Of a stretch of DNA of 64,000 bases, positions 1 to 9,122 are shown in pieces. Below the pieces are notes generated by a model that had not been told where the DNA came from, did no database searches, and saw only the letters and a program-made list of their open reading frames with translations. The position numbers and the translations under genes are program-made. The stretch lies in assembly GCF_002270415.1 (NCBI RefSeq), contig NZ_NNRI01000007.1, positions 744,001 through 808,000 of the forward strand. The letters are read 5' to 3'. Source of the stretch: Mesorhizobium sophorae. GTDB taxonomy: Bacteria > Pseudomonadota > Alphaproteobacteria > Rhizobiales > Rhizobiaceae. Positions within the stretch are counted from its first letter, which is position 1. Every line of letters starts with the position of its first letter.

Positions 1-259
1 TTCCGTTTCGCTGGGCGACGATTGCCTGTTCAGGGTCGGCCAGACGACGCGTGAGGGCGGCACTAAGTCGTTCAGGCTGAAAAGTGGCGACGTCGTGGTG
101 CTCGGCGGCGAAGGACGCCTCAGCTTTCACGGCGTCGACCGCATCTACCCCTCGACCTCGGCACTGCTGAAGAATGGCGGCCGCATCAATCTGACGCTGC
201 GGCGGGTGACGAAGCCAACCGCCGCCGCGACGAGCGACGTCCCGGGAGAAGGCCAGTAG
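1..259 (+). CDS. alkB: AlkB-type 2-oxoglutarate/Fe(II) dioxygenase, 3' end
   Basis: Only the last 86 codons are in the window (reading from base 2); the 5' part lies upstream. AlkB proteins repair N-alkylated bases in DNA by oxidative demethylation, using Fe(II) and 2-oxoglutarate. The visible part is the end of the double-stranded beta-helix: a GDVVVLGG turn, then SFHGVDRI, whose histidine is the distal iron ligand, then NLTLRRV, whose arginines match the 2-oxoglutarate and substrate-binding arginines near the AlkB C terminus. A short alanine-rich tail follows. It converges on coaA with a 36-base gap. The family call is good because spacing and residues of the C-terminal core are preserved; the missing N terminus cannot be judged. 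Confidence 0.85.
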   Translation, partial: SVSLGDDCLFRVGQTTREGGTKSFRLKSGDVVVLGGEGRLSFHGVDRIYPSTSALLKNGGRINLTLRRVTKPTAAATSDVPGEGQ

Positions 260-295
260 GCAATTCCAAGAAATTGACGCGCTGGGCGGACGTCG

Positions 296-1255
296 TCACA
301 GCTTCCTGAGCGCCACTTCCTCGATCAGGTGATCGGCGCCCTTGCGCAGGATGAGGTCGGCGCGAGCCCGCGTCGGGAGGATGTTCTCACGCAAATTTTT
401 CAGATTGATGTTGGTCCAAAGGCCTTCGGCGATGGCGCGGGCCGAATCCTCCGAGAGCTGCGAATAGCGGTGAAAAAAGGAATCCGGATTGCGGAAGGCG
501 GTCTCGCGCAACCGCATGAAACGGGCGGTGTACCATTGATGGATCAGCTTCTCGTCGGCATCGATATAGATGGCGAAGTCGAAGAAGTCCGACAGGAAGG
601 GCACGATCTTGCCGTCCTGCGGCAGCTTGCCGGGCTGCAGGACATTGATGCCTTCGAAGATCAGGATATCGGGGCGGTCGATGGTGACGAACTCGCCGGG
701 AATGACGTCATAGGTCAGGTGCGAATAGACGGGCGCCCGGACATTGCGCTGCGCCGACTTGATGCCCGACAGGAAGCGCAGCAGCGCGCCGACATCGTAG
801 CTGTCGGGAAAACCCTTGCGCTCCATCAGGTTTTCACGGCGCAGCACCTCGTTGGGCAGCAGGAAGCCGTCAGTGGTGATGAGATCGACCTTGGGGCTCG
901 ACGGCCAGCGCGCCAGCAACTCCTTCAACACGCGCGCGGTGGTCGATTTGCCGACCGCGACGGAGCCGGCAATGCCGATGATGAACGGCGTCTTTTCCAC
1001 GTCGACCGCGTTGAAGAAGGCCTGGCGTTGCCTGAACAGCAGCTGGCTCGCTTCGACATGCGCCGATAAGAGCCGCGACAGCGAGAGGTAGATGCGCTTG
1101 ACCTCTTCGAGGTCGACCGGGTCGTTGAGCGAGCGCAGGCGGCGGAATTCATCCTCGCTCAGCGTCAGCGGCGTGTCGGCGCGGAATTGCGACCATTGCT
1201 CGGCGGAGAAGAAACGAAAGGGAGAATATTTCTCGGTCGGCGCGAGCTGATCCAT
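296..1255 (-). CDS. coaA: Pantothenate kinase, type I (CoaA)
   Basis: 319 residues, the usual length for bacterial type I pantothenate kinase, which phosphorylates pantothenate with ATP as the first and feedback-regulated step of coenzyme A synthesis. The P-loop GSVAVGKST is at residues 97-105. It is followed by the DGFL and GFPDSYD motifs typical of the family and by the IFEGINVLQ segment. The ATG at 1255 is preceded on the minus strand by a GGAGGG-type ribosome binding site. It is the last gene of the histidine operon, 24 bases after hisE, a linkage common in rhizobia; the shared theme may be ATP and amino-acid status, but that is inference. Confidence 0.95.
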   Translation of the reverse strand: MDQLAPTEKYSPFRFFSAEQWSQFRADTPLTLSEDEFRRLRSLNDPVDLEEVKRIYLSLSRLLSAHVEASQLLFRQRQAFFNAVDVEKTPFIIGIAGSVAVGKSTTARVLKELLARWPSSPKVDLITTDGFLLPNEVLRRENLMERKGFPDSYDVGALLRFLSGIKSAQRNVRAPVYSHLTYDVIPGEFVTIDRPDILIFEGINVLQPGKLPQDGKIVPFLSDFFDFAIYIDADEKLIHQWYTARFMRLRETAFRNPDSFFHRYSQLSEDSARAIAEGLWTNINLKNLRENILPTRARADLILRKGADHLIEEVALRKL

Positions 1256-1279
1256 CGAGATACCTGCCCTCCCTCACGG

Positions 1280-1603
1280 TCAGCCCTTGGGCCGTGACGA
1301 CTTCTCGGCAATGCCCGAACGACCGGTGCGGTCTTCGAGTTCCCTGAGCACGTCGCTCAACGGAACCCCTGAGATGCCGAGAACGACGAGCCAATGATAT
1401 ATAAGATCGGCACTTTCCGAAACGAGAGCCTGTTTGTCGCCCTTGACGGCGGCAATCACCGTCTCGACCGCCTCTTCGCCGAGCTTCTGCGCCGCCTTGT
1501 CGATGCCGCGTGCGAACAGCTTTGCCGTCCAAGACTCCGGGTCACCGGAATGGGCGCGTTCCCTGACGATTTTTTCCAGATCGGAGAGCGAAAACTCGGT
1601 CAT
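1280..1603 (-). CDS. hisE: Phosphoribosyl-ATP pyrophosphatase (HisE)
   Basis: 107 residues. HisE hydrolyses phosphoribosyl-ATP to phosphoribosyl-AMP and pyrophosphate, the second step of histidine synthesis. The protein shows the all-alpha MazG-like fold signature: KLGEEAVE in the second helix and SADLIYH in the third supply the acidic Mg2+ ligands. It is monofunctional; HisI is not fused to it and is not in the window. The gene follows hisF by about 30 bases in the same direction and precedes coaA. The ATG at 1603 gives the normal length. Confidence 0.95.
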   Translation of the reverse strand: MTEFSLSDLEKIVRERAHSGDPESWTAKLFARGIDKAAQKLGEEAVETVIAAVKGDKQALVSESADLIYHWLVVLGISGVPLSDVLRELEDRTGRSGIAEKSSRPKG

Positions 1604-1636
1604 GGCGCCTAGAGCCTTTTCTTAGCCGGAAAGCCT

Positions 1637-2428
1637 CTAGGGCCGATCCGCGGGCGAGTCCAGCCGCATCGGCAGCCCGGCCTGGGCCATATGCGCCTTG
1701 GCCTGCCCTATCGTGTAGGTGCCGAAATGGAAGATCGAAGCGGCCAGCACCGCGCCGGCATGACCGTCGCGGATGCCTTCGACCATGTGATCGAGCGTGC
1801 CGACCCCGCCGGAAGCGATGACCGGCGCGCGCACCGCATCCGCAATCGCGCGGGTCAGTGCGATGTCGTAGCCAGCCTTGGTGCCATCCCGGTCCATCGA
1901 GGTCAGCAGGATTTCGCCGGCGCCGCGATCGACCATCAGCCGAGCGAATTCGACCGCATCGATGCCGGTTTTTTCGCGCCCGCCATGGGTGAAGATCTCC
2001 CAGCGGTCGGCTTCGCCGGCGCCGGATACTTTCTTGGCGTCGATGGCGACGACGATGCACTGGTTGCCGAACTTGTCGGCGGCTTCGGCGACGAAATCCG
2101 GGTTCTTCACCGCCGCCGTATTGATCGACACCTTGTCGGCGCCTGCCAAAAGCAGCTTCCTTATGTCGGCAACCTGGCGTACGCCGCCACCAACGGTCAG
2201 CGGCATGAAGCACTGTTCGGCGGTGCGGGCGACGACGTCGAAGATGGTCTCGCGATTGTCCGATGAAGCCGTGATGTCGAGGAAGCAAAGCTCATCGGCG
2301 CCGGCCGCGTCATAGGCCTTGGCCGCCTCGACCGGATCGCCGGCGTCGATGAGATCGACGAAGTTGACGCCCTTGACGACACGGCCGTTCTTGACGTCGA
2401 GGCAAGGGATGACACGGGCTTTCAGCAT
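1637..2428 (-). CDS. hisF: Imidazole glycerol phosphate synthase, cyclase subunit (HisF)
   Basis: 263 residues from the ATG at 2428. HisF is a (beta/alpha)8 barrel that joins PRFAR with ammonia delivered by HisH to give imidazole glycerol phosphate and AICAR. The catalytic aspartate is in the first strand ([14 protein letters not shown]) and the second in the central [10 protein letters not shown] segment; the phosphate-binding ASGGVG loop is also present. The open frame runs further upstream to 2725, but that extension lies inside the preceding gene and lacks HisF similarity, so the start with [12 protein letters not shown] was chosen. Its ATG overlaps the ureohydrolase stop by one base (TGATG), indicating translational coupling. 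Confidence 0.96.
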   Translation of the reverse strand: MLKARVIPCLDVKNGRVVKGVNFVDLIDAGDPVEAAKAYDAAGADELCFLDITASSDNRETIFDVVARTAEQCFMPLTVGGGVRQVADIRKLLLAGADKVSINTAAVKNPDFVAEAADKFGNQCIVVAIDAKKVSGAGEADRWEIFTHGGREKTGIDAVEFARLMVDRGAGEILLTSMDRDGTKAGYDIALTRAIADAVRAPVIASGGVGTLDHMVEGIRDGHAGAVLAASIFHFGTYTIGQAKAHMAQAGLPMRLDSPADRP

Positions 2429-3264
2429 CACCTTCCCTCTATCGTGGCGATGAGATCGTTGAGCAGCTGGCCGACCAGCGGTGGAACATCGCCCTTGGCG
2501 TCGAAGGCCGGATCGTAGGCGGAAACGGTGATGCCGACGACCGGCACCGCAAGCGCCATGGCGCAAGCCGCGCCGCGCAATTGTTCCGGGTTCGGCCCGC
2601 CCGAACTGACGTAACGGTTGGCCTGCAGCTCCTCCGGATCGTGCACGTCCAGATCGAGATGCATGTGAATGCGTTTGGCGCCGGCGGCCTTCAGCTTTTC
2701 GGTCGCCTGGGCCACTCCAGGACATTCCGTTCGAAGGATCGGCAATGTCTCGAGAAGCTGTTTTTCAGCCGGATCGAGATCGCGTGCGTTGACGAGCACG
2801 CAACGTGACGGATCGATCGGCTGGAAGCCGGGAATGGCCGCCGCCATCGGACGCCAGCACAGGCCGAGCACGGTCGCCAGCGCCATGCCGTCGAGAAAGC
2901 CATAGACGGATGTCTCGGGCGTGTTGAGATCGCCATGCTGGTCGGCCCAGACGATCGCATCGGCACCTTCGCCAGCGACCGCGCCGGCGCTGGTCAGGCA
3001 ATTTCCTGAGAGAACGATGGGAAAGCGGCCGCTGTCGCGAGCAAGGCGAACCATGGCGGCGACCGCGTTGCAGACGGCAAAGCCGGTGGCGATCTCGCGC
3101 TCCTGGACGTCGCCTACCCTGCCTGTGTCTTCGACGACAACGTCATGACCGGCTATGGTCAGGGCTTCGACCAGCCCGCCGGATATCAACGCGTCGGGAC
3201 CCTGGCCCATGCCGCCATGATAGTGGCCGCTGTCATAGGACGCCAGGATGATGGAGATCTTCAC
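2428..3264 (-). CDS. Arginase/agmatinase-superfamily (ureohydrolase) protein in the his operon
   Basis: 278 residues from a GTG at 3264. The protein has the order of ureohydrolase metal motifs, with changes: the usual GGDHS is SGNCLTS, the DAHxD motif is DQHGD, and the SxDxDxxDP motif is HLDLDVHDP. Four carboxylate or His ligands are kept, but the first histidine ligand is missing, so the metal site may be altered. It lies between hisA and hisF, overlapping both (GTGA with hisA, TGATG with hisF), so it is made together with the histidine enzymes. The substrate is unknown; a role in formimino or guanidino nitrogen metabolism linked to histidine is only inference. Confidence 0.75.
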   Translation of the reverse strand: MKISIILASYDSGHYHGGMGQGPDALISGGLVEALTIAGHDVVVEDTGRVGDVQEREIATGFAVCNAVAAMVRLARDSGRFPIVLSGNCLTSAGAVAGEGADAIVWADQHGDLNTPETSVYGFLDGMALATVLGLCWRPMAAAIPGFQPIDPSRCVLVNARDLDPAEKQLLETLPILRTECPGVAQATEKLKAAGAKRIHMHLDLDVHDPEELQANRYVSSGGPNPEQLRGAACAMALAVPVVGITVSAYDPAFDAKGDVPPLVGQLLNDLIATIEGR

Positions 3265-4010
3265 CGCTGCGTCTCCACTGCCGGCCTGCCTTGCAGGATC
3301 GCCAGCGCCTCGGCCGGATCGATGCGGCCGTCATAGAGCGCCCGGCCGGAGATCGCGCCTTCGAGCTTTTGCGCATCGGGCATGGTCATGCGCACGATGT
3401 CCGCGATCGAGGCGAGGCCGCCGGACGCAATGACGGGAATGGACACGGCGTCGGCGAGGTCGATGGTGGCATCCCAGTTGATGCCGGTCAGCACACCGTC
3501 ACGGTCGATGTCGGTGTAGATGATGGCGGCGACGCCGGCGCCTTCGAATTTCTTCGCCAGTTCGATAACACCGAGGCTCGATGCCTCGGCCCAGCCCTCG
3601 ACGGCGACCTTGCCGCCCTTGGCGTCAATGCCGACGGCCACCTTGCCAGGAAACGCCTTGCAGGCCTGCTTGACCAGATCGGGATCGCGCACCGCCACCG
3701 TGCCGAGGATGACACGGGCGAGCCCGCGGTCGAGCCAGTCTTCGATCTGCTCCAGCGTGCGGATGCCGCCGCCGAGCTGGACCGGGTTCTTGGTCGCCTT
3801 GAGGATGGCTCCGACCGCCGCGCTGTTGACGCTCTGGCCCTTGAAGGCGCCATTGAGGTCGACGACATGCAGCCATTCGAAGCCCTGTTGCTCGAAGGCT
3901 TTTGCCTGGGCGGCCGGGTCGTCGTTGTAGATGGTCGCGGTCGCCATGTCGCCGTGCTTCAGGCGCACGCACTGGCCGTCCTTGAGATCGATGGCTGGAA
4001 ACAGGATCAA
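3261..4010 (-). CDS. hisA: ProFAR isomerase (HisA)
   Basis: 249 residues. HisA isomerises ProFAR to PRFAR by an Amadori rearrangement. It is a (beta/alpha)8 barrel related to HisF: the first catalytic aspartate is in FPAIDLKDG and the second in the IYTDIDRDG segment, with phosphate-binding LGGGIRT and ASGGL loops. The only start giving the standard N terminus is TTG at 4010; no ATG is nearby in frame. The stop overlaps the GTG of the ureohydrolase by four bases. Confidence 0.96.
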   Translation of the reverse strand: MILFPAIDLKDGQCVRLKHGDMATATIYNDDPAAQAKAFEQQGFEWLHVVDLNGAFKGQSVNSAAVGAILKATKNPVQLGGGIRTLEQIEDWLDRGLARVILGTVAVRDPDLVKQACKAFPGKVAVGIDAKGGKVAVEGWAEASSLGVIELAKKFEGAGVAAIIYTDIDRDGVLTGINWDATIDLADAVSIPVIASGGLASIADIVRMTMPDAQKLEGAISGRALYDGRIDPAEALAILQGRPAVETQR

Positions 4011-4013
4011 TTT

Positions 4014-4304
4014 TCAGGCGCCTTCAACGATGACGAAATGGCCGGTCGAGGCGGCGAGCCGGAACTTCGAGGCGTGCTGATATTCCGGCGAATGATAGCA
4101 TTCGACCGCCTTGTCGTAGGATTCGAACTCGACCAGCACATGACGGTTGCCGGTCGGTCCTTCGGGATTCTCGTAGCGACCGGCCCGCACCGGGAATTTC
4201 GCGCCGTATTTCGCAAAGGCCACCGCATTCGCCTCGATGTACTGCTTGTACACATCGGGATCGCGGACATCGATCATAGCCATCCAATAGCCCTTCTTGC
4301 TCAT
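4014..4304 (-). CDS. DUF1330 domain protein
   Basis: 96 residues. The sequence (GYWMAMIDVRDPDVYKQY near the start, HVLVEFESYDKA and FVIVEGA later) matches the DUF1330 family, a small ferredoxin-like alpha/beta fold related to dimeric alpha-beta barrel enzymes. No catalytic role is established for the family. It sits between hisH and hisA with gaps of 6 and 3 bases, so it belongs to the histidine operon. Its presence inside the HisH-HisA-HisF block suggests a link to the pathway or simple operon hitchhiking; the sequence does not tell which. Confidence 0.85.
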   Translation of the reverse strand: MSKKGYWMAMIDVRDPDVYKQYIEANAVAFAKYGAKFPVRAGRYENPEGPTGNRHVLVEFESYDKAVECYHSPEYQHASKFRLAASTGHFVIVEGA

Positions 4305-4310
4305 GATTCT

Positions 4311-4961
4311 TCAGGGCCTCCAGCGCAGGAAATTGGTGATCAGCGCTAGGCCCAGCGCCTGGCTCTTTTCGGGATGGAACTGCGTGCCGACGAGATTGTC
4401 GCGAGCGACGGTGGCCGTCACCGGGCCGCCATAGTCGGCGACTGCCAGAACCTCGTCGGACCTCCGCGCATCGAGATGGTAGGAATGCACGAAATACGCA
4501 TGCAGTCCGCTGCTTCCGGTCGGAATGCCCGCAAACAGTGGGTGTTGACGCTTGAGTTCGATCGTGTTCCAGCCGATCTGCGGGATCTTCAGCGCCGGAT
4601 CGGCCGGCATGATCTCCTTGACGTCGCCGGCGATCCAGCCAAAGCCGTGGGTCACGGTCTTTTCCAGGCCGCGCTCGGACATCAGCTGCATGCCGACGCA
4701 GATGCCCAGAAAAGGCCGGCCCTTAAGGATCGCGACTTCCTCGACCGCTTCCCACATGCCGGCGACGGCGCGCAAGCCGGCCGCGCAGTCGGCATAGGCA
4801 CCGACGCCGGGCAGGACGATGCGGTCGGCGGTGCGGACCCGTTCGGCGTCGGCGGTCAGATCGATTTCAGCCGATATGCCTGCTTCACGCGCGGCGCGCT
4901 CGAAGGCCTTGGTGGCCGAGCGCAGATTGCCCGAGCCGTAGTCGATGATCGCAACCCGCAT
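4311..4961 (-). CDS. hisH: Imidazole glycerol phosphate synthase, glutaminase subunit (HisH)
   Basis: 216 residues. HisH is a class I glutamine amidotransferase that releases ammonia from glutamine and channels it to HisF. The nucleophile is Cys88 in GICVGMQ; the His-Glu pair of the triad is in QFHPEKS near residue 195; the N terminus [11 protein letters not shown] and the oxyanion region LPGVGAY are typical. The ATG at 4961 is followed by the conserved start of the family. It lies one base after the DUF2628 gene. Confidence 0.96.
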   Translation of the reverse strand: MRVAIIDYGSGNLRSATKAFERAAREAGISAEIDLTADAERVRTADRIVLPGVGAYADCAAGLRAVAGMWEAVEEVAILKGRPFLGICVGMQLMSERGLEKTVTHGFGWIAGDVKEIMPADPALKIPQIGWNTIELKRQHPLFAGIPTGSSGLHAYFVHSYHLDARRSDEVLAVADYGGPVTATVARDNLVGTQFHPEKSQALGLALITNFLRWRP

Positions 4962-4962
4962 G

Positions 4963-5439
4963 TCAGGGTCTTCCCGGAATGTGAGTCAGCCCCAGCGCCA
5001 TGCCCGGCTGCGCCGGGCGCGCCAAGGCGGCATCCGGGACCATGCGCGGCGCCGGCACGGCTTGATCGGAAAATGCTTCCGCCTCCAACGCGTAGCGCCC
5101 GTCGGCATCGTCGAGCCGACCGGCCTCGACCACGCCCCATTCATGCCAGCCGCGGCGGCGAAGTGCCGCGATGCGCAGCCCTTGCCCCTCCAACCCGACA
5201 TAGAGCGAAACCAGCAGCGACAGCAACGAACCGGTCAGGCCGAGGCCGAGCTTTTCGCCAAGCAATGAAAGCAGGGCCGCGACGACGAAGGCGAGCGCGG
5301 CTTCGATCCACAGCCGATGCCAGGCAAACCAGAGCGGCGGCACCAGGAAGCCGAGCCAGGTGAAGCCGTCGCGGACAAAGGCCGTTGCGTCGAGCTTCTC
5401 GCTGCGACCGGGCGGTTCCATCACGACATAGATGGCCAT
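4963..5439 (-). CDS. DUF2628 membrane protein
   Basis: 158 residues with two or three hydrophobic segments between about residues 25 and 85, the first containing [15 protein letters not shown], which is characteristic of DUF2628 proteins. The C-terminal third is soluble and Ala/Pro rich. Function is unknown. It lies 5 bases after hisB and 1 base before hisH, so it is co-transcribed with the histidine genes; DUF2628 proteins are often found at this point in rhizobial his operons. Confidence 0.8.
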   Translation of the reverse strand: MAIYVVMEPPGRSEKLDATAFVRDGFTWLGFLVPPLWFAWHRLWIEAALAFVVAALLSLLGEKLGLGLTGSLLSLLVSLYVGLEGQGLRIAALRRRGWHEWGVVEAGRLDDADGRYALEAEAFSDQAVPAPRMVPDAALARPAQPGMALGLTHIPGRP

Positions 5440-5443
5440 GACC

Positions 5444-6043
5444 TTATCCCTTCAACGATCCCTTGGTGGAGGGGACCGCGTCCGGCTGGCGCGGGTCGCG
5501 TTCGAGCGCTGTGCGCAGCGCACGTGCCACCGCCTTGAAGCAGGTCTCGGCGATGTGGTGGTTGTTGGCGCCATAGTGGTTGGTGACGTGCAGCGTGATG
5601 CCGGCATTCTGTGCCACCGCCTGGAAGAATTCACGCACAAGTTCGGTGTCGAACGTGCCGATCTTCGGCGACGAGAAGGAAACGTTCCAGACCAGGAACG
5701 GCCGGCCGGACACGTCGATCGCCGCGCGCGTCAGCGTCTCGTCCATGGCAAGGTCGATCGAGGCATAGCGCATAATGCCGCGCCGTTCGCCGAGTGCCTT
5801 GGCCAGCGCCTGGCCGAGCGCGATGCCGGTGTCCTCGACGGTGTGGTGGTCGTCGATATGCAGATCGCCCTTGGCCCGGACCGTCATGTCGATCAGGGAA
5901 TGGCGCGACAGCTGATCCAGCATATGGTCGAAGAAACCGACGCCCGTCGAAATGTCTGACTTGCCCGAGCCGTCGACATGGACCGATACAGTGATATCGG
6001 TTTCCTTGGTCTTGCGGCTTGCTTCGGCGGAACGGGGCGACAT
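5444..6043 (-). CDS. hisB: Imidazoleglycerol-phosphate dehydratase (HisB)
   Basis: 199 residues, monofunctional (no HisB-N phosphatase). HisB dehydrates imidazole glycerol phosphate to imidazole acetol phosphate using a Mn cluster. The two internally repeated metal-binding halves are seen in [14 protein letters not shown] and [12 protein letters not shown]. The frame stays open upstream to 6181, but the extension is unlike HisB; the ATG at 6043 gives the usual N terminus. First gene of the histidine operon, divergent from hslV with a 212-base shared regulatory region. Confidence 0.95.
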   Translation of the reverse strand: MSPRSAEASRKTKETDITVSVHVDGSGKSDISTGVGFFDHMLDQLSRHSLIDMTVRAKGDLHIDDHHTVEDTGIALGQALAKALGERRGIMRYASIDLAMDETLTRAAIDVSGRPFLVWNVSFSSPKIGTFDTELVREFFQAVAQNAGITLHVTNHYGANNHHIAETCFKAVARALRTALERDPRQPDAVPSTKGSLKG

Positions 6044-6255
6044 GATCTTGTCCTTGTCCCAGGGTTTGATGCGTTCCAAGCCTTCGCCGGCTTGAAAACG
6101 AAAGCCTTCTAGCAGCATGATCCGGCGATTGCCAGTTGCCATCCGGGTCGCTATCGAGCCGTTTGCAATCACCGGGCCCATGCATACATATGGCCGATCA
6201 AGTCACTCGTACCGCGCCAATCGCCTTTTGGGATGGCGCGAATCGGAGCCAGGAA

Positions 6256-6807
6256 ATGTCTGATAATCTGACCATGCACGCCACGACCATCGTGACGGTG
6301 CGCAAGGGCAACAAGGTGGTGATTGCCGGCGACGGCCAGGTCAGCCTTGGCCAGACCATCATGAAGGGCAACGCCAAGAAGGTGCGCCGCATCGGCAAGG
6401 GCGGCAATGTGATTGCCGGTTTCGCCGGCGCTACCGCCGATGCCTTCACGCTGCTGGAGCGGCTGGAAGCCAAGCTCGAACAATATCCCGACCAGTTGAC
6501 GCGCGCCTGTGTCGAGCTCGCCAAGGACTGGCGCACAGACCGCTATCTGCGTCGGCTGGAAGCGATGATGCTGGTTGCCGACAAGTCGACCTCACTGGCG
6601 CTGACCGGCACCGGCGACGTGCTCGAACCCGAATATGGCGTCATGGCCATCGGCTCTGGCGGCAACTACGCGCTGGCCGCCGCACGCGCGCTGATGGACA
6701 CCGACAAGGACGCCGAGGAGATCGCCCGCAAGGCGATGCAGATCGCGTCCGACATCTGCGTCTACACCAACAACAACTTCGTCGTCGAAACGCTCGATGC
6801 CGGTTGA
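6256..6807 (+). CDS. hslV: ATP-dependent protease peptidase subunit (HslV)
   Basis: 183 residues. HslV is the proteasome-like threonine peptidase of the HslUV (ClpYQ) complex. The start MSDNLTMHA is a short propeptide; cleavage before Thr10 exposes the catalytic TTIVTVRK N terminus. The GDGQVSLG and GSGG motifs are conserved. An ATG at 6256 with a GGAG-like element upstream was preferred to an open extension to 6136. HslU, its partner ATPase, is 2.3 kb downstream, separated by three genes. The stop overlaps the acetyltransferase start by 11 bases. Confidence 0.95.
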   Translation: MSDNLTMHATTIVTVRKGNKVVIAGDGQVSLGQTIMKGNAKKVRRIGKGGNVIAGFAGATADAFTLLERLEAKLEQYPDQLTRACVELAKDWRTDRYLRRLEAMMLVADKSTSLALTGTGDVLEPEYGVMAIGSGGNYALAAARALMDTDKDAEEIARKAMQIASDICVYTNNNFVVETLDAG

Positions 6808-7312
6808 TCCGGCAGCCCTTTATGATTTTCGGCCGGTGACCGAGAAAGACCTGCCGATGATCGCCGGCTGGCTCGCCGAACCGCATGTCGCCCAGTGGTG
6901 GGACGACCCCGAGGCCGAAATCGCCGAGATTCGCGACCATATCGACAGCATTTCCGTCGAGCCGCTGATCGTCGAACTCGACGGCAAGCCGATCGCCTAC
7001 CTGCAGAGCTACGACCCGCATCTGGAAGACGACCACCCCTATGCCGACCAGCCGTTCGGCACACTCGGCATCGACCTGTCGATCGGCAGGCCGGAGCTGA
7101 TCGGCCTCGGCCACGGCTCGGCGATCGTGCGGCAATTCGTCGAGCAGCTGTTCGAGGAAGGCGTGCCGCGCGTCATCATCGACCCGCATCCGAACAATGC
7201 ACCAGCGATCCGCGCTTATGAGAAAGCCGGCTTTGCCGCCTTTGACACCCGGACAACGGAATACGGGCCAGCCCTGATGATGGCGCGCGACGCACCACAG
7301 GAGGCCGGTTGA
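6797..7312 (+). CDS. GNAT-family N-acetyltransferase (AacA4-like)
   Basis: 171 residues. GNAT fold with an early [16 protein letters not shown] strand-helix, a QWWDDP motif as in aminoglycoside 6'-N-acetyltransferase and siderophore acetylase-like subfamilies, the acetyl-CoA site in a GLGHGSAIV segment and the final helix [14 protein letters not shown] type (here [15 protein letters not shown]). The acceptor cannot be deduced; aminoglycoside modification should not be assumed. It overlaps hslV by 11 bases and its stop overlaps the next gene's TTG start (TTGA), so it is a tightly coupled member of the hslV-hslU transcript. Confidence 0.85.
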   Translation: MPVDPAALYDFRPVTEKDLPMIAGWLAEPHVAQWWDDPEAEIAEIRDHIDSISVEPLIVELDGKPIAYLQSYDPHLEDDHPYADQPFGTLGIDLSIGRPELIGLGHGSAIVRQFVEQLFEEGVPRVIIDPHPNNAPAIRAYEKAGFAAFDTRTTEYGPALMMARDAPQEAG

Positions 7313-8469
7313 TAAGCGCTGAAACACTCGACAAGGCAGTCGCAGAAGGTCTGATCTCGCAAATCACGCGGGATCAGCTGGAGGTCATGGAACGCGCGGT
7401 CGCTCTCACCCCCGAGGGCAGGCGCGCCGATGACGATGGTGACGAGGAAAACCTGCGGCTGGTCGGCGGCGGCAACGATCTGTTCGTCACCGTGGGAACA
7501 GTCCTGCTCAGCGCCGGCTTCTTCTTTGTCCTCACCACCTTGCTTCCAGGCCAGACATTCTGGATCGCTGGCATCCTCGCGGTTCTCGCCTGGGGGCTCG
7601 CCGAAATTGTCACGCGTCAGCACCGGATGAAATTATCGTCGTCCGTGCTTGCGCTGATTTTCATGACCGCCATTCTGGTCGCTCTGGCGCTACAAGTGGA
7701 GGCCAGCTTCGGCATACGCAAGCCGGAGACTATCTGGCAGCTATTGGCGTTGCGCCAGACGGCGTCCCGGGCCGGATATCTGTTCCTGGGCGGAGGAATA
7801 ATCGCGGCGGCGATCTATTTCTGGCGCTTTCGCGTCCCCATCATTGCCGGAGCTATCGCCGTTGCCTTCACACTGCTTGCCTTCCTGCAAACGGCGATAA
7901 TCCTGTATGACAGTGTGACAACGGGCGCGATTGCGCCGCCGCGCCTTGAGGATGTTCCCGAATTGCTCCGCGCGGCACTTTACATGCCGCTGATCTGCGG
8001 CCTGATCGTGTTCGCAACGGGTGTAGCTTTTGACATTTACGATAGGGATCGACGCAAGATCTGGTCCGATTGCGCTTTCTGGCTGCATGTCGTCTCGGCG
8101 CCCATGCTGGTGCATCCGCTCTTTATCATGGCAACCGGCCAGAACGTCGTATTCGGACATATCGCACCGGACGCCAATGCAACCATTATGCTAACGATCC
8201 TGATCCTTGGCTTCCTCTATGTCGCGCTCGCCATAGACCGCCGTTCGCTTCTGGTTCCTACATTGGCTTACTTCGGCTCGCTGGGCATCTATTATCTGCT
8301 GAATTCCGCCTCCGATTCGACGGGCGTCCCGCCTTTTGCCTTGATCCTGGTCGTTGTCGGCGCGCTGATTATTCTATTCGGGGCTGGCTGGCAGCGTATC
8401 CGGCGAATTGTCGTCAAACCCACCTTGCCGGCGGCCGTGATCCGCCGGCTACCGCCGCTGAAGGCGTGA
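7309..8469 (+). CDS. Multi-pass membrane protein, DUF2157-like
   Basis: 386 residues. A soluble N-terminal helix bundle of about 60 residues (TLDKAVAEGLISQITRDQL) resembles the DUF2157 N terminus. It is followed by about nine to ten hydrophobic segments to residue 365 and a short basic tail. It starts at a TTG (7309) preceded by AGGAGG-like sequence and overlaps the acetyltransferase stop. No functional residues are recognised. It is part of the hslV-hslU gene string; membrane location is the only firm inference. Confidence 0.7.
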   Translation: MISAETLDKAVAEGLISQITRDQLEVMERAVALTPEGRRADDDGDEENLRLVGGGNDLFVTVGTVLLSAGFFFVLTTLLPGQTFWIAGILAVLAWGLAEIVTRQHRMKLSSSVLALIFMTAILVALALQVEASFGIRKPETIWQLLALRQTASRAGYLFLGGGIIAAAIYFWRFRVPIIAGAIAVAFTLLAFLQTAIILYDSVTTGAIAPPRLEDVPELLRAALYMPLICGLIVFATGVAFDIYDRDRRKIWSDCAFWLHVVSAPMLVHPLFIMATGQNVVFGHIAPDANATIMLTILILGFLYVALAIDRRSLLVPTLAYFGSLGIYYLLNSASDSTGVPPFALILVVVGALIILFGAGWQRIRRIVVKPTLPAAVIRRLPPLKA

Positions 8470-8518
8470 CGGGCTTTGTGATGGTCGAGACGGCGACGCG
8501 GAAGAGAGGCAATAGGGC

Positions 8519-9118
8519 ATGAACGCATCGGGCGACGACAACAGCTATTCGGCCTATGAAGACAGCTGGCGAATGGGGCTGCTGCTTGTGCTGGCCCTGC
8601 TCATCTTCCAGGCCGGAGCCCTCTACGGCATGGGTCATCCGCCGATCTGCACCTGCGGTTACGTCAAGCTCTGGCACGGCGTGGTAAACAGTTCCGAGAA
8701 CTCCCAGCACATTTCGGACTGGTACACGTTCTCACACATCATCCATGGCTTCCTGTTCTACGCGCTGGCACGGTTCCTGTTTCCGCGTTCGCCGATCGGC
8801 TTGAGGCTGGCATTCGCGGTCCTCATCGAAGGCGGCTGGGAGTTGCTGGAAAACAGCCCGTTCATCATCGAGCGCTACCGCGCCGGCACGATCTCGCTCA
8901 ACTATTACGGCGACAGCATCATCAATTCGGTGTCCGACACACTGGCCATGGTGCTGGGATTTGTGATGGCGCGAAGGCTACCTATATGGGTGATCGTCAG
9001 CCTCGCCATCATCTTCGAACTCGGTACCGGCTATCTCATCCGGGACAATCTGACACTCAACGTGATCATGCTGCTGCATCCGTTCGAGGCTATCAAGCAG
9101 TGGCAAAGTGGAATTTAG
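8519..9118 (+). CDS. DUF2585 (UPF0314) membrane protein
   Basis: 199 residues. Contains the CxC motif in [14 protein letters not shown], then [20 protein letters not shown] and [16 protein letters not shown], which are hallmarks of the UPF0314/DUF2585 family. About four to five membrane spans. Function unknown; the conserved His and Glu residues in membrane-proximal loops suggest a metal or active site but this is inference. The gene precedes hslU by 4 bases; the same neighbour is common in Rhizobiales. Confidence 0.85.
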   Translation: MNASGDDNSYSAYEDSWRMGLLLVLALLIFQAGALYGMGHPPICTCGYVKLWHGVVNSSENSQHISDWYTFSHIIHGFLFYALARFLFPRSPIGLRLAFAVLIEGGWELLENSPFIIERYRAGTISLNYYGDSIINSVSDTLAMVLGFVMARRLPIWVIVSLAIIFELGTGYLIRDNLTLNVIMLLHPFEAIKQWQSGI

Positions 9119-9122
9119 TGAT

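Noticed and set aside
2429..2725. An N-terminal extension of HisF
   Set aside because: The extra residues come from another frame of the ureohydrolase gene; HisF homologues begin with [12 protein letters not shown].
6797..7312. Aminoglycoside resistance (AAC(6')) gene
   Set aside because: The similarity is only at the level of the AacA4-like GNAT subfamily. The gene is embedded in the hslV operon, so a resistance role is not supported.
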